Of a DNA stretch of 64,000 nt, positions 1-9,045 are shown in pieces. Each line of letters begins with the position of its first letter. The stretch's first letter is position 1. The notes below the pieces were generated by a model that was given only the letters and a program-made list of their open reading frames with translations, was not told the DNA's origin and ran no database searches. The position numbers and the translations under genes are program-made. The stretch is from contig JBCCJA010000009.1 of the NCBI GenBank assembly GCA_039045975.1, forward strand, positions 18,205-82,204, in the 5' to 3' direction. This DNA comes from JBCCJA01 sp039045975 (GTDB taxonomy: Bacteria; Planctomycetota; Planctomycetia; Planctomycetales; Planctomycetaceae).

Positions 1-613
1 AGCCGAGCGCCGTCGGCCCGTCCAACCGACCCGCGTACGCCAGTAGCCCCAGCCCCGACAGCTGCACCGCCGCGACGACGACGTCGATCACCAGCGCCGA
101 CGGCGTCCGGAAGTGCGCGAACTCGTACGCCCGCAAGAATTCCCGCAGCAAGATCGCCGGGCCCGCGACCGCGAGCACCGCGAAGACCGGCCCCAACGTC
201 CCGCCCCGGCCGACGAACGCCGACCCGTACGAAACCGCCAGCGACGCCAGCCCCACGACGACCGCCAGCGCCGCGAACTGCACGACGCTGCTCCCGCCGA
301 ATAACGCCAGCCGTCGCCCCGTCCGCTGCCGGCACAGCACCGTGTACGACGACGAGATCAGGTGCTGCTGGATCCCGCGGACGAACAGCAGCGTCGACCA
401 CGCGAGCGCATACACGCCGAGGGCTTCCGTCCCGCCGAAACGCCCGACGAGCACGCTCGTCGCGAACGTCGCGCCGCTCACGACGGCCTGATCGAAGACC
501 GACATCCCGGCCGACCACAGCCCCGGCCGTCGCAGCAGGCCGAGCACCCGGCCGACGGGCCCGTCGCCGGCCCCGGCCGTCTCCGTGGGCGTCCCTGCCG
601 CGAGCACGGTCAT
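1..613 (-). CDS. Polysaccharide flippase (Wzx/MATE-like), 3' end outside window
   Basis: The first about 204 residues of an integral membrane protein are present; the rest lies beyond the left edge. It would move lipid-linked sugar repeat units across the inner membrane. Conceptual translation gives a short soluble N-terminus, then SVFDQAVVSGATFATSVLVG followed by alternating hydrophobic segments and the 'GTEALGVYALAW' type of loop seen in oligosaccharide flippases. The ATG at 613-611 overlaps the stop of the upstream deacetylase gene (ATGA), so the start is well supported and the two genes are translationally coupled. Its position downstream of polysaccharide deacetylase, sugar transferase, Wzz and Wza genes fits an exopolysaccharide operon. 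Family assignment rests on pattern recognition of the N-terminal half only. Confidence 0.75.
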   Translation of the reverse strand, partial: MTVLAAGTPTETAGAGDGPVGRVLGLLRRPGLWSAGMSVFDQAVVSGATFATSVLVGRFGGTEALGVYALAWSTLLFVRGIQQHLISSSYTVLCRQRTGRRLALFGGSSVVQFAALAVVVGLASLAVSYGSAFVGRGGTLGPVFAVLAVAGPAILLREFLRAYEFAHFRTPSALVIDVVVAAVQLSGLGLLAYAGRLDGPTALG

Positions 614-1605
614 GCCCCTTTTCCGCCCGACCGCGCCGCGTCGAAGACGTGTCGCAGCCGTGTGAACCAGCCGCCCAGCTTGCCGGCCAGCGTCTCGGCC
701 GTGTCGTAACCCTCCGCCGTGAAGCGGCCCCAGACGAACGGGTCGGCGTCCGGACCGACCAATTCGTCCTCAGTCGTCAGGGCACAGGTCACCCCGGCCC
801 GCCGCGCCGCGTCGGACAGCGTCCCGCCCGCGAACCCGGCCGAAACCGTGCCGTAGGGGAACGCGAACGCCGGATCGGTGACCCCGAATTTCTCCTCGAG
901 CACCGCCCGGTTCAGCAGCAAATCTTCGAACAGCAGGTCGGGCTGCCCGCGGAAGTCGGCATGCGTGTGCGTGTGGCAGCCGAGGTCGACGAGCGGGTCC
1001 TCCGCCAACTGCCGCCCCTCCTCGGTCGTCATCGGACGCCAGGTGATCGACGGCACGCCGCCGGTCCCGGCCGACGGCCAATCGTCGTTCGGGAACGCCC
1101 CCTGCCGGTCGAGATACGCCGTCGCGATGAAGACCGTCGCCGGGACCTCGTACTTCCGCAGGATCGGCAACGCGTCGCTGACGTTGTTCGCATACCCGTC
1201 GTCGAAGGTCACGACGAAGCTCGACCGCGGGATCGTCAGACCCAGCCGATGACGCGACAGAACGTCACCCAACGACAGCGGCGTCCAACCGCGGTCCAGC
1301 AGGCCGGCGATCTGACGCTCGAAACGGGCCGGCGTCACGTTCCACGTCGGGTGCGGCCCCTCGACCGGGACCCGCGCGACGCGGTGATACATCAAAATGC
1401 CGAAACCCTCGCCGCAGGGCCCGAACACGCGGTTCAGCCAGCCGGCGAGCGGCCCGGCCGAACGGCTCTTCCAACGCCAAGCCGGTGAGTCGTTCGGCAC
1501 CGGCAGGTCTCGCGGCGACAGGCGGCCGGGCGCGTCGGCCGGACGCACAACGGCGCCCGGCCGTGAGGCCGTATCGGACGTCTGTGTCTGGCTGACTGGG
1601 GACAT
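610..1605 (-). CDS. Polysaccharide deacetylase (NodB-homology, carbohydrate esterase 4)
   Basis: 331 aa protein that probably removes N- or O-acetyl groups from a cell-surface polysaccharide. The CE4 signatures are visible: 'MYHRV' near residue 72, the metal/catalytic motif TFDDGYANN at about 133-141, the His motif GCHTHTHAD at about 209-217, and AFPYG about 40 residues later. There is no signal peptide, so it may act in the cytoplasm or be anchored through partners. It overlaps the flippase by 4 nt at its 3' end and lies 45 nt downstream of the sugar-transferase gene. The context indicates modification of the exopolysaccharide made by this locus; the exact substrate cannot be read from sequence. 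Confidence 0.88.
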   Translation of the reverse strand: MSPVSQTQTSDTASRPGAVVRPADAPGRLSPRDLPVPNDSPAWRWKSRSAGPLAGWLNRVFGPCGEGFGILMYHRVARVPVEGPHPTWNVTPARFERQIAGLLDRGWTPLSLGDVLSRHRLGLTIPRSSFVVTFDDGYANNVSDALPILRKYEVPATVFIATAYLDRQGAFPNDDWPSAGTGGVPSITWRPMTTEEGRQLAEDPLVDLGCHTHTHADFRGQPDLLFEDLLLNRAVLEEKFGVTDPAFAFPYGTVSAGFAGGTLSDAARRAGVTCALTTEDELVGPDADPFVWGRFTAEGYDTAETLAGKLGGWFTRLRHVFDAARSGGKGA

Positions 1606-1650
1606 GGTAGGGCTCGTCGTCGGGCGGCCCTCCCGGCCTGCAAATTCAGT

Positions 1651-2793
1651 CTAATGCGACGCGCGGGACAAAACCGCAGCCGCAAGCGTCCGGACGATCA
1701 ACACTACGTCACGAACCGGGCCCCGGCCCCCGAGATACCGCAGGTCCATCCGCATCCACTCGTCGAACGACACCCGCGATTTCCCGTCGACCTGCCAAAT
1801 ACACGTCAGCCCCGGCGTGATCCACCGCCGCCGCCGCTGCCAGGGCAGACACTCGGCCGCCTCCCGGCTGTCGAGCGGCCGCGGGCCGACGAGCGTCATC
1901 TCGCCCTTCAACACGTTCCACAGCTGCGGCAGTTCGTCCACACAGGTTTTCCGGAGTACCCGCCCGAGCGGCGTGATCCGCGGATCGTTCGTCATCTTGA
2001 ACGCCGGGCCGTCCTGCTCGCTCATCGCGAGCAGTTCCCGCTTCCGCTCTTCCGCGTCGATGTACATCGAGCGGAACTTCGCGATCCGGAACCGACGCCC
2101 CGCGAACCCGTCCCGTTGCTGGAAGAACAACGCCGGCCCAGGAGAAGTCAGCCGCACGAGCAGCCCGACGAGCAACAGAAACGGCCCGAGCAACACCAGT
2201 CCGGCCGACGCACCGGCCACGTCGAGCGTCCGTTTCCAACCCGGCAGCGGCTCGAAGAACAGGTCGTCGACCGGCCGGACCTGATCTCGGTCGTGACGGC
2301 GACGGTCAGGGTCGGCGTCCGGTCCGTCCGCCCCTTCGTCCGAGCCGTCGCCGTCCTCTCCGCCGCGGCCTTCGGCCGGCAGCGGGTGGGCGTAATACGT
2401 CACCTCCGGCAGCGGACGCACGGGGCAGTCGGCGAGTACCGAGTCGGTGAACGTCTTCGCGCCCGCCAGGTCGGTCCCCCACAAGATCACGCCGACGCGG
2501 CCGCGGCTCATGCACCCGGCGTGGTCGGTCGCCCGCAAGCGGGTCAGCAGGTGCTCCGCGAACCGGAAGTCGGCCGGGATCAGCGTCTCGCGGGCACGCG
2601 ACGTGTCGAACGCCGCCAGGACGAAGCGGCCTTCGGTCCGGTCGGCCCGCATCACCTCGACGCGGACCAAGCGGTCGAAGCGGTCGACGTCGGGCAAGAC
2701 GTCGGACGGACGCAGCAACTCCCGCCGGCGGAACAGCCGCGTCAGCAAATTCGTCGGGGCGGACGCCCCGTGCGGGTGGGTCGGACGGACCAT
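1651..2793 (-). CDS. Undecaprenyl-phosphate sugar-1-phosphate transferase (bacterial sugar transferase family)
   Basis: 380 aa initiating enzyme of polysaccharide repeat-unit synthesis: it transfers a sugar phosphate onto the lipid carrier at the inner membrane. The C-terminal ~200 residues carry the family landmarks: KRTLDVAGA start, one long hydrophobic stretch (LVLLGPFLLLVGLLVRL), 'FFQQRDGF', the KFRSM motif, 'DELPQLWNVLKGEM', VGPRPL and 'PGLTCIWQV'. The N-terminal ~185 residues are an unrelated soluble region rich in Asp/Gly, unlike the multi-span N-terminus of WbaP, so the enzyme is closer to the short ExoY/PglC-like core with an extra cytoplasmic domain. Its ATG overlaps the stop of the Wzz gene by one base (TGATG). 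Confidence 0.9.
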   Translation of the reverse strand: MVRPTHPHGASAPTNLLTRLFRRRELLRPSDVLPDVDRFDRLVRVEVMRADRTEGRFVLAAFDTSRARETLIPADFRFAEHLLTRLRATDHAGCMSRGRVGVILWGTDLAGAKTFTDSVLADCPVRPLPEVTYYAHPLPAEGRGGEDGDGSDEGADGPDADPDRRRHDRDQVRPVDDLFFEPLPGWKRTLDVAGASAGLVLLGPFLLLVGLLVRLTSPGPALFFQQRDGFAGRRFRIAKFRSMYIDAEERKRELLAMSEQDGPAFKMTNDPRITPLGRVLRKTCVDELPQLWNVLKGEMTLVGPRPLDSREAAECLPWQRRRRWITPGLTCIWQVDGKSRVSFDEWMRMDLRYLGGRGPVRDVVLIVRTLAAAVLSRASH

Positions 2794-4505
2794 CAGCGGG
2801 GCACCTCGACGGGAGCTTCAGCAACCGACGCCCCGACCGGCTCGGCCGCGACCGGTTCCGGGGCCGCTTCGGCCCGTGGGGTCGAGACTTCCGCTGGCGT
2901 CACTTCGCCGTCGCCCTCCCGGACGACCTTCGCGGCGAACGGGAAGTCTTCGGGCAACTCGCCGGCCACCGGCGCGACGAGCGGCGCGAATTCGAGCAGC
3001 AGCGGCAGCGAGACCGCGCCCAGCAGGCCGAAGATCAGCCCGGCGGCGAGCACGAGCGGCTTCTTCGGCGCGACCGGCTTCTCCTGGAACGTCGGCTCTT
3101 GGAAGACGTTGACGTTCGAAATCGCCCGCTCGCCGCGGGCCTCATCGACGCGGGCCTGCTCGAACTTCAGGGCGTATTCGCGGTATTGCGTCGCGGCAAC
3201 CTCGCGGTTCTGCGCGAGCTTCATCAGCCGCGGCTCCTCGGCGTTGAGCCGCTTCGATTCCTCGGCCAGCTCGGCCAGCTGCGTCCCGATCGCCGTCGAA
3301 CGCGCCCGTAGCGAGTCCGCGACCGTTTGCTTCTGCAACAGATCGATCTCCAGCTGCAGCCGCGCCGGGCTCGGCCGCGACGTCTCCTGCACCTCGTCGA
3401 CGACGAGCGCCGCCAGCCGGTCCTCCGCCTCCGCGATCTGACTGCGGACCTCGACGACCCGCGGGTGCCGTTCGGTGTACTTCAGCAGCAACTGACTCTC
3501 GGTGACCTTCAGCGTCGAGATCTGTTTCCTCAGGTCGTCGGCGGCCGAGTTCGCGGCCCCGACGACCGTCTCGGCGACCTCCGACTCCGGCATGCGGGAG
3601 AGCATCGCGCGGATCGTCGCGATCTCCGCCTCGACGGCACTCAGCTGTTTTTCGGTATCGAGCCGGTCGGCCTCGAGCGTGACGACTTGCGCCTCGATCG
3701 CGGCCCGGCGGCCCTCGATCGTGACGACCCCGAGGTCGTCGCGGGCCGCCGCGAGGGCTTCCGCGGCGGCGTCGAAGTCGTCCTTCAAAACCTCGGCCTG
3801 CTCCGCGAAGAACGCCTTCGAGCCGGCGATCTGGTTCACTTCGCGGTGCTTGCCTTGGAACGACCGGATCGCCTCCTCGGCGACCCGTTGGGCCAATTGC
3901 GGACTGTCGGCCTCGACCGACAGCGTGATCACCGACGACTTCTCCGTCAGCCCCGTCTCGATCATCGAAGACAGCGCCCGAACCGCCTTCTCTTCCTCGG
4001 AGTACGAGTCACTCAGGCCGATCGCGTTCGTGACCGGATAAACCAGGCCCGACAGGCTCGGCAGCGGCAACGAAAAGCGGCCGGACGGTTGGCCGCCGTC
4101 GGCGTCTTCCTCGCCGGGGCGGGGCGGGAGCGGGCCCTCGTCCAAGATCGCGTCCGTGCCGAGCACGCCGACGATCTCTTCCAAGATCACCCGACTGGAG
4201 AGGACCTCCAGGATCGAATTCAGCTCGGTCTCCCGCGACTCGAGCACCGACAGCGTCTGGCTCGTCGTCGCGGTCGGGTCGAGGCCGACCGACTCGTCGC
4301 CGATCGCGACGAACAGTTTCGCCTGCGACTCGTACGTCCGCGGCGCGACCATCAGCCCCAGCACCGTCAGCGTCACCACGCCGGCAAGGAACCCGGCCGA
4401 CAGCACACGCCTCCGCCACACGGCCGTGACGGCCTGATAGGCGAAGCCGAGTACCTCCGGGCGGCGGGCGGCCGACGGGGCGTCTTGGTCGGGCGGGGCG
4501 GTCAT
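2793..4505 (-). CDS. Wzz/GNVR-domain polysaccharide chain-length determinant
   Basis: 570 aa inner-membrane polysaccharide co-polymerase that controls exopolysaccharide chain length. There is a TM segment near residue 40 (LSAGFLAGVVTLTVLGLMVA), a long periplasmic coiled-coil-rich region (residues ~100-450, many Glu/Arg/Ala heptads), a GNVR-like stretch ('QYREYALKFEQARVDEARGE ... ISNVNVFQEPTFQEKPVAPKKP') and a second TM near residue 480. No Walker motifs follow, so it lacks a fused tyrosine kinase. The C-terminus is Ala/Glu/Pro rich. The ATG at 4505 is chosen because GAGGA lies 7 nt upstream; a GTG at 4547 would add 14 residues without an RBS. The gene is in one operon with the exporter and the sugar transferase. 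Confidence 0.88.
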   Translation of the reverse strand: MTAPPDQDAPSAARRPEVLGFAYQAVTAVWRRRVLSAGFLAGVVTLTVLGLMVAPRTYESQAKLFVAIGDESVGLDPTATTSQTLSVLESRETELNSILEVLSSRVILEEIVGVLGTDAILDEGPLPPRPGEEDADGGQPSGRFSLPLPSLSGLVYPVTNAIGLSDSYSEEEKAVRALSSMIETGLTEKSSVITLSVEADSPQLAQRVAEEAIRSFQGKHREVNQIAGSKAFFAEQAEVLKDDFDAAAEALAAARDDLGVVTIEGRRAAIEAQVVTLEADRLDTEKQLSAVEAEIATIRAMLSRMPESEVAETVVGAANSAADDLRKQISTLKVTESQLLLKYTERHPRVVEVRSQIAEAEDRLAALVVDEVQETSRPSPARLQLEIDLLQKQTVADSLRARSTAIGTQLAELAEESKRLNAEEPRLMKLAQNREVAATQYREYALKFEQARVDEARGERAISNVNVFQEPTFQEKPVAPKKPLVLAAGLIFGLLGAVSLPLLLEFAPLVAPVAGELPEDFPFAAKVVREGDGEVTPAEVSTPRAEAAPEPVAAEPVGASVAEAPVEVPR

Positions 4506-4674
4506 CGTGTTCCTCGGCTCGGGCGGGGGGAATCCGCGCCGATTCACCCGAACCGTACGACACCCGCGGCGACACCTCCGGATCGCCCGGACGGTCGGAG
4601 GCGACCGGCCCGGCCGCGGGCGCGGTCGTGCCGGTCGCAGCGGTCGGAGGGCCGGCCCGGGATCGCGGCGGCGA

Positions 4675-6033
4675 TCAGAATGTTATCCCGCTCGCGAGCC
4701 CGAGGACGACGCCCTCCAGGAAATTCCGCTCCACGAACGCCGCGATCGCCTCCGCCTTCGTGAACTGCAACACGATCGTGTCGCCCGGACGGATGTAGAG
4801 CTTCTCCGACTTCTTCCGCTGCGACTGGTACAGGTCGACACGGATCGGCAGCGACCCGCCGTCAGGCAGCGGCCGCAGCACGATGACCTCGCTCGCCCCG
4901 GCCCGGACGTCTTTATTCAGCACCGACACGCCCGCGATGTTGTCGGCCGGGAAGCCCGTGTTCCGCAGCCCGTTCTGCACCAACGCCAACGCCTGCGGCA
5001 CGTCGACGTCGTAATCCCGCGGCAACTGATACTGCCCCAGCCCGAGCAGCCCGCCGGTGTAGAACACGTCGGTCTGACGACCGTCGACGAACACGATGTC
5101 GCCCTCTTCGAGCAGGACGTCCTCGGGCCCGAAGTTGACCGGCACGCCCGGCACCTCCCGCAGCGGGATCCGCAGCACGGTCGCGCCCGACACGTCGTGC
5201 GGCACGAACTGACGCACCGACGGGTGGGCCGCGACGACCGGCAGATCGGCCAGCGTCATCCCGCCCGCCGGGTGCGACTCGACGCCGCCGCCCCGGGTCG
5301 ACCCGCGGCCCGTGCGGATCACGTACACGGCGTTCTCGGCGTTCGGCCCGGGCAGGCCGCCCGACTCGACAAGCGCGTGCAGCACGTCGTTCTCGTAGGC
5401 AGGCAGTTCAACGACGAACCCCGCGCCGCCGCGGTCGTCGTTAAACGTGGTATTCAGATCGGGCGCGTCGATACCGGTGTCGGGCCCGCCCTCGTCGCGG
5501 ATCACGAGCACCCGCCGCGTCCGCGCGCTCACCAACGTCACGATGACCGGCACGCTCCCGGGCTCGGGCCGGATCAGCTCCAGCTCCTCCGAATAGAGCA
5601 GAAACAGCTTCGTCCGGACCTCGTCCAGCGACAGGCCGGCGACCTCGACCGTCCCCGCCTGCGGCAGCGTGATCGTCCCGTCGCGGTCGACCCCGACCGG
5701 AAAACCCAGCGAAGGCCGGATCAGCCCCGACGGGTTCTGCGGCGACGGCGGCTGGACGCCGTCCTGGCCGAGGACGCCCTCGATGTAAATCCCGAGCGTG
5801 TCGCCCGCGTCGACGCGGTGCACTTCCGGTCGCTGTTGCCCGAGCAGCGCGAAGTTGATCGGCACCCGGCCCGTGCGGTCGGGCAGGCGGAACGTCTGCG
5901 GCAGCGTGTCGACCGGGACGCCGGTCAGCGGCCGGAACCCGGAACAGCCCGTCACCGCCGTCACACACATCACGCACGTGACCGTCGCCGACAGGCGGGC
6001 CGCGAGCAGACCGGCGGTGGATACGGGGCGCAT
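4675..6033 (-). CDS. Polysaccharide export lipoprotein (Wza-type, poly-export and SLBB domains)
   Basis: 452 aa outer-membrane exporter lipoprotein, first gene of the visible exopolysaccharide operon. A signal peptide ends in a lipobox (VTGC, Cys about residue 30). The poly-export domain follows ('HRVDAGDTLGIYIEGVLG', 'VDRDGTITLPQAGTVEVAGL', 'LDEVRTKL'), then a second beta-grasp repeat ('LREVPGVPVNFGPEDVLLEEGDIVFVDGR', 'LPIRVDLYQ...IRPGDTIVLQFTKAE'). The family is known to form the secretion channel paired with Wzz-like proteins, and the next gene is such a protein. It ends without the C-terminal amphipathic helix typical of E. coli Wza, as far as can be judged by eye. The region 4506-4674 between it and the Wzz gene holds no gene. 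Confidence 0.88.
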   Translation of the reverse strand: MRPVSTAGLLAARLSATVTCVMCVTAVTGCSGFRPLTGVPVDTLPQTFRLPDRTGRVPINFALLGQQRPEVHRVDAGDTLGIYIEGVLGQDGVQPPSPQNPSGLIRPSLGFPVGVDRDGTITLPQAGTVEVAGLSLDEVRTKLFLLYSEELELIRPEPGSVPVIVTLVSARTRRVLVIRDEGGPDTGIDAPDLNTTFNDDRGGAGFVVELPAYENDVLHALVESGGLPGPNAENAVYVIRTGRGSTRGGGVESHPAGGMTLADLPVVAAHPSVRQFVPHDVSGATVLRIPLREVPGVPVNFGPEDVLLEEGDIVFVDGRQTDVFYTGGLLGLGQYQLPRDYDVDVPQALALVQNGLRNTGFPADNIAGVSVLNKDVRAGASEVIVLRPLPDGGSLPIRVDLYQSQRKKSEKLYIRPGDTIVLQFTKAEAIAAFVERNFLEGVVLGLASGITF

Positions 6034-6201
6034 CGCGATGATTCGGCGACGGCCCCGCGGGCCGCCTCCCGTTCGATCCGTTCGTTACAACCGGTCTATC
6101 TGTCATCATCGGCGAGGCGGCCGGCCCGCTTGAGCCGCGGCCACTTCGTGTGCGAAGGCACACAGTCCCGAAAGGACTTCGCGTCCGCCCCGCCGACGGT
6201 C

Positions 6202-6975
6202 ATGATCCCCGCGATGAGCCTCGCGACGCCGATCTCCGCAAAAGTCGACGGCCCGTCCGGACGGGTCGCCCGCCCGAGCGTCATCGTGCCCGTCGGACCC
6301 GGCGACCAATCGTGGCGGGCCCTTGCGGACGACCTGTCCGGCTGTGACCTCGCCGAGGTCGTCTTCGCGGCCGCCGATCCGATGCCGACCAATTTCCCCA
6401 GCCGCGTAGAGACCGCCGACGCGACGGTGACATGGACGGCGGGCCCGATCGGCCGCGGACGGCAGCTCAACGCCGGCGCCGCGACCGCCGACGGTGACCT
6501 CTTGCTGTTCGTCCACGCCGACAGCCGCATCGGGCCGGCCGCCGTCGACGCGATCGCCGCCCGCGTCGACGCCGAGCCCGACACGCTGCACTTCCTCAGA
6601 CTCCGTTTCGCGGCCGACGGGCCGGCGTCGGTCGGCTGGAACGAACGCGGGGCCCGCTTCCGCTCGGAACGGCTCGGGCTGCCCTTCGGCGACCAATGCT
6701 TCGGGATGTCGCGGGCCCTGTTCGAACGGCTCGGCCGCTTCGACGAGACCTGCCGGTACGGCGAGGACCACCTCCTCGTCTGGGCCGCCCACCGCGCCGG
6801 CATCCCGGTCCGCGTCGTCGATGCTCCCGCCGCCGAAGTCGTCACCAGCGCCCGCCGCTACCGAGACTCCGGCTGGCTGCGGACGACCGCCAAACACGTC
6901 GCCCTCACCGTCGCCCAGGCCGCACCCCAGCTCGCCATGCTCGCCCGCGACCGCCTCACGGGGCGACGGCCGTGA
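6202..6975 (+). CDS. Family 2 glycosyltransferase of the TIGR04283 type
   Basis: 257 aa nucleotide-sugar transferase. Visible features are the GT-A beginning 'PSVIVPVGPGD', an A/D-rich Rossmann half, 'GRGRQLNAGAATADGDLLLFVHADS' (the family's R-Q-x-N-x-G and H-x-D segment), 'GDQCFGMSRALFERLGRFDE' and 'GEDHLLVWAAHRAGIPV'. Families TIGR04283 and TIGR04282 are named after arsenosugar biosynthesis and often sit side by side; here the next gene is the TIGR04282 partner with a 4 nt overlap. ATG at 6202 is taken as start; ATG at 6214 is equally possible and neither has a clear RBS. The gene diverges from the exopolysaccharide operon, sharing the region 6034-6201. Confidence 0.8.
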   Translation: MIPAMSLATPISAKVDGPSGRVARPSVIVPVGPGDQSWRALADDLSGCDLAEVVFAAADPMPTNFPSRVETADATVTWTAGPIGRGRQLNAGAATADGDLLLFVHADSRIGPAAVDAIAARVDAEPDTLHFLRLRFAADGPASVGWNERGARFRSERLGLPFGDQCFGMSRALFERLGRFDETCRYGEDHLLVWAAHRAGIPVRVVDAPAAEVVTSARRYRDSGWLRTTAKHVALTVAQAAPQLAMLARDRLTGRRP

Positions 6976-7691
6976 CCCCGTCCGAACGCACCGGCGTCGG
7001 CCTCGCGATCTTCGTCAAGACGCCCGGACTGTCGCCGCTGAAAACACGCCTCGCCGCCGACGTCGGACGCGAGACGGCCGACCGGTTCTACGAACTCTCA
7101 CTGCGGGCGGTCGCGGCCGTCGCGGCCGCCGCGCGAGACCGCGGCACGCTCGCGCCCTACTGGGCCGTCGCCGAAGACGCCGCCCTCGACGACGACCGCT
7201 GGGCCGAATTCGAGACGCTCTCGCAGGGCGAAGGGGAACTCGGCGAACGCATCGACACGGTCTATCGCCGACTGCTGTCGCGCCATCGGGCGGCGGTCCT
7301 CGTCGGGGCCGACATGCCCCACCTCCCGCTGGAAACGCTATCGCGGTTCGCCGCGATGGCCGACGGCGGAGAAACCGAATTCGCCATGCTCCCGGCCGAC
7401 GACGGCGGTTTTGTGCTCTTCGCCGGCACCCGCGAAATCCCGACCGACGTCTGGCGCGACGTGCCGTACAGCGTCACGACGACGGCCGACCGCCTCCTCG
7501 ACGAACTCGGCCCGCTCGGCCGGACCTACACCGAGCACCCGGCCTTCGACGTCGACGACGGCCCCTCGTTCCGCCGGCTCGCGTCGGTCACGAAAAAAGG
7601 CCTGCTCGACGAGCAGGCCGCCGTCATCGACTTCTGTCGCGACACGAACGAAATACGGCCCGTCGAAAAAAGCCCGAGCCGTCAGGCGTAG
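6972..7691 (+). CDS. TIGR04282-type glycosyltransferase (DUF2064)
   Basis: 239 aa protein. Starts at a GTG that overlaps the TGA of the preceding gene (GTGA). Family motifs are 'LAIFVKTPGLSPLKTRLA' close to the N-terminus, 'VLVGADMPHLP' (the metal-site D of a GT-A-like fold), 'AMLPADDGGFVLFAG' and the C-terminal 'LDEQAAVIDF'. It probably works with the upstream glycosyltransferase on one small-molecule or lipid acceptor; the arsenosugar link in the family name is known for some members and is only an inference here. The gene ends within a strong palindrome (7669-7733) shared with the convergent rpsN. Confidence 0.85.
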   Translation: MTPSERTGVGLAIFVKTPGLSPLKTRLAADVGRETADRFYELSLRAVAAVAAAARDRGTLAPYWAVAEDAALDDDRWAEFETLSQGEGELGERIDTVYRRLLSRHRAAVLVGADMPHLPLETLSRFAAMADGGETEFAMLPADDGGFVLFAGTREIPTDVWRDVPYSVTTTADRLLDELGPLGRTYTEHPAFDVDDGPSFRRLASVTKKGLLDEQAAVIDFCRDTNEIRPVEKSPSRQA

Positions 7692-7733
7692 GGAATCTCG
7701 CGATCACGCCCCGACGCCTTACGGCTCGGGCTT
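7669..7733. repeat. Palindromic element, likely bidirectional terminator
   Basis: Left arm 7669-7689 and right arm 7714-7733 form a 20/21 match stem around the core GCCCGAGCCGTMAGGCGT, with A-run on the left and T-run on the right. It sits between the 3' ends of two convergent genes (TIGR04282 gene and rpsN), where it can terminate in both directions. The same core recurs at 34569-34632, so it is a dispersed element and not a locus-specific terminator. Confidence 0.8.
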
Positions 7734-7754
7734 TCGCGCGACCCTGCGGCCGGC

Positions 7755-8045
7755 CTACCAGCTCGCCTTACGCATGCCCGGGATCAGGCCGTCGAGGGCC
7801 ATGTCGCGGAGCATGATCCGCGAGATCTGGAACTTCCGGTAATTGCCACGCATCCGCCCGGTCAGTTGGCAGTGCCGGCGGTACCGCGTCGGGCTGCCGT
7901 TGCGGGGCAGGGCGTCGAGCTTGAAGAGGAACTCGGGGTCGCCCGTCTTCTTGAACTCGGCCTTCAGGGCGGCCCGCTTGTCGGCGTACTTCGCCATCAG
8001 CTTGGCGTTCCGCTTCATCTTTTCGATACGACCTTTGGACGCCAT
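7755..8045 (-). CDS. rpsN: 30S ribosomal protein S14, zinc-free form
   Basis: 96 aa small-subunit ribosomal protein that binds 16S rRNA in the head. The C-terminal half is diagnostic: 'LPRNGSPTRYRRHCQLTGR', 'GNYRKFQISRIMLRDMALDGLIPGMRKASW'. It lacks the paired CxxC motifs, so it is the C-minus form. The ATG at 8045 begins MASKGRIEKM; an upstream in-frame start at 8114 would add 23 residues not seen in the family. The gene stands alone, away from the spc operon, which is common when a C-minus copy is encoded separately. Confidence 0.95.
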   Translation of the reverse strand: MASKGRIEKMKRNAKLMAKYADKRAALKAEFKKTGDPEFLFKLDALPRNGSPTRYRRHCQLTGRMRGNYRKFQISRIMLRDMALDGLIPGMRKASW

Positions 8046-8229
8046 CTTGCCGCTCGCTGACTGGTTCCGCGTTCCGTGGCCGCGTATTGAGCGAATTCGA
8101 CGGCCATCCGTCAACCGTGCCCCACGCCGGGCCGTCGGGCTGCTGGACCCCTTTTCCGGCCGCTTTTATAGTCTCCCGCGCCGGGGCGACGCCGCTTTCC
8201 GGATCGCCGCAACCTGCCGCCGGGACGCC

Positions 8230-9045
8230 ATGAGTACCCCCGAACCGCCCCCCACCGACAACGCCCCGACGGCCGAACAGCTGCCGCCGACCGAGCTCGA
8301 GAAGCTCGTCGAGAAAGCCCAACCCTGGGCGTCGTCGTACGGCTGGATCGCCGGCATCGCGGTGGTCGTCGTGTTCGTCGCCGCGTTCGTGGTCCGCGGC
8401 CTCGTAACGAACGGCGGCGACCCCGCCGCCTGGGCCTCGCTCGACGACGCGTTGAGCGACTCCGCCGACGCCGTCGTCGGGCTCGACCGCGTCACCACCG
8501 AATATGCCGGCTCGGAAGCGTCTCCCTGGTCACGGGTGATCGCCGCCGAGGCCCTGCTCGCCAAAGGGGTCGAGCAGCTCTTCACGAACCGGGCCGCCGC
8601 CGTCCAAGACCTTGACGACGCCAAGAGCCGCTTCGAAGCCCTCGCCGCCGACGCGCCCTTCGCCGACCTCCGCGAGCGGGCCCTGTTCGGCCTCGCGACG
8701 GCGACCGAAGCCCTCGCCGCCGACGCCGAAGACCTCGAACAGGCCCGCACGGCCTACGAACGGCTGCTGCAACTCAACCCGGCGACGCCGTACGCCGGCG
8801 TCGCGACCGAACGGGTCGAGGCGTTGAAAAAGGGCGACTCCGCCGAGTTTTACGCCTGGTTCGCCGAACAAGACCCGAAGCCGGCCCGCCTCCCGAGTCC
8901 GAGCGACCTGTCGATCGGCACGCCGACCGATCCCGTACTCGACCCGGCAGGCGGCTCCGCCGAAGGGCCCGACTTCGCCGACCTGATCGAGGGCGTCGAA
9001 GACTTCGAAGCCCCCGCCGACCCGCCGGCCGCCGAGGGCGAGTGA
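8230..9045 (+). CDS. Membrane-anchored TPR-like protein
   Basis: 271 aa. A Pro-rich cytoplasmic N-terminus is followed by one TM segment at about residues 38-60 (YGWIAGIAVVVVFVAAFVVRGLV) and then an alpha-helical, Ala/Asp-rich region with TPR-like helices: 'EALLAKGVEQLFTNR', 'ALFGLATATEALA', 'QARTAYERLLQLNPATPYAGVATERVEAL'. The acidic C-terminus is low complexity. The layout (one TM then TPRs) resembles YfgM-type proteins, but no specific function can be assigned. It overlaps the next gene by 4 nt, so it is coupled to the pseudouridine synthase. Confidence 0.75.
   Translation: MSTPEPPPTDNAPTAEQLPPTELEKLVEKAQPWASSYGWIAGIAVVVVFVAAFVVRGLVTNGGDPAAWASLDDALSDSADAVVGLDRVTTEYAGSEASPWSRVIAAEALLAKGVEQLFTNRAAAVQDLDDAKSRFEALAADAPFADLRERALFGLATATEALAADAEDLEQARTAYERLLQLNPATPYAGVATERVEALKKGDSAEFYAWFAEQDPKPARLPSPSDLSIGTPTDPVLDPAGGSAEGPDFADLIEGVEDFEAPADPPAAEGE

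Noticed and set aside
1654..4763. Long plus-strand frames opposite the sugar-transferase and Wzz genes
   Set aside because: They are Arg/Pro-rich mirror frames of high-GC genes, with no domain and no RBS; the minus-strand genes have clear motifs.
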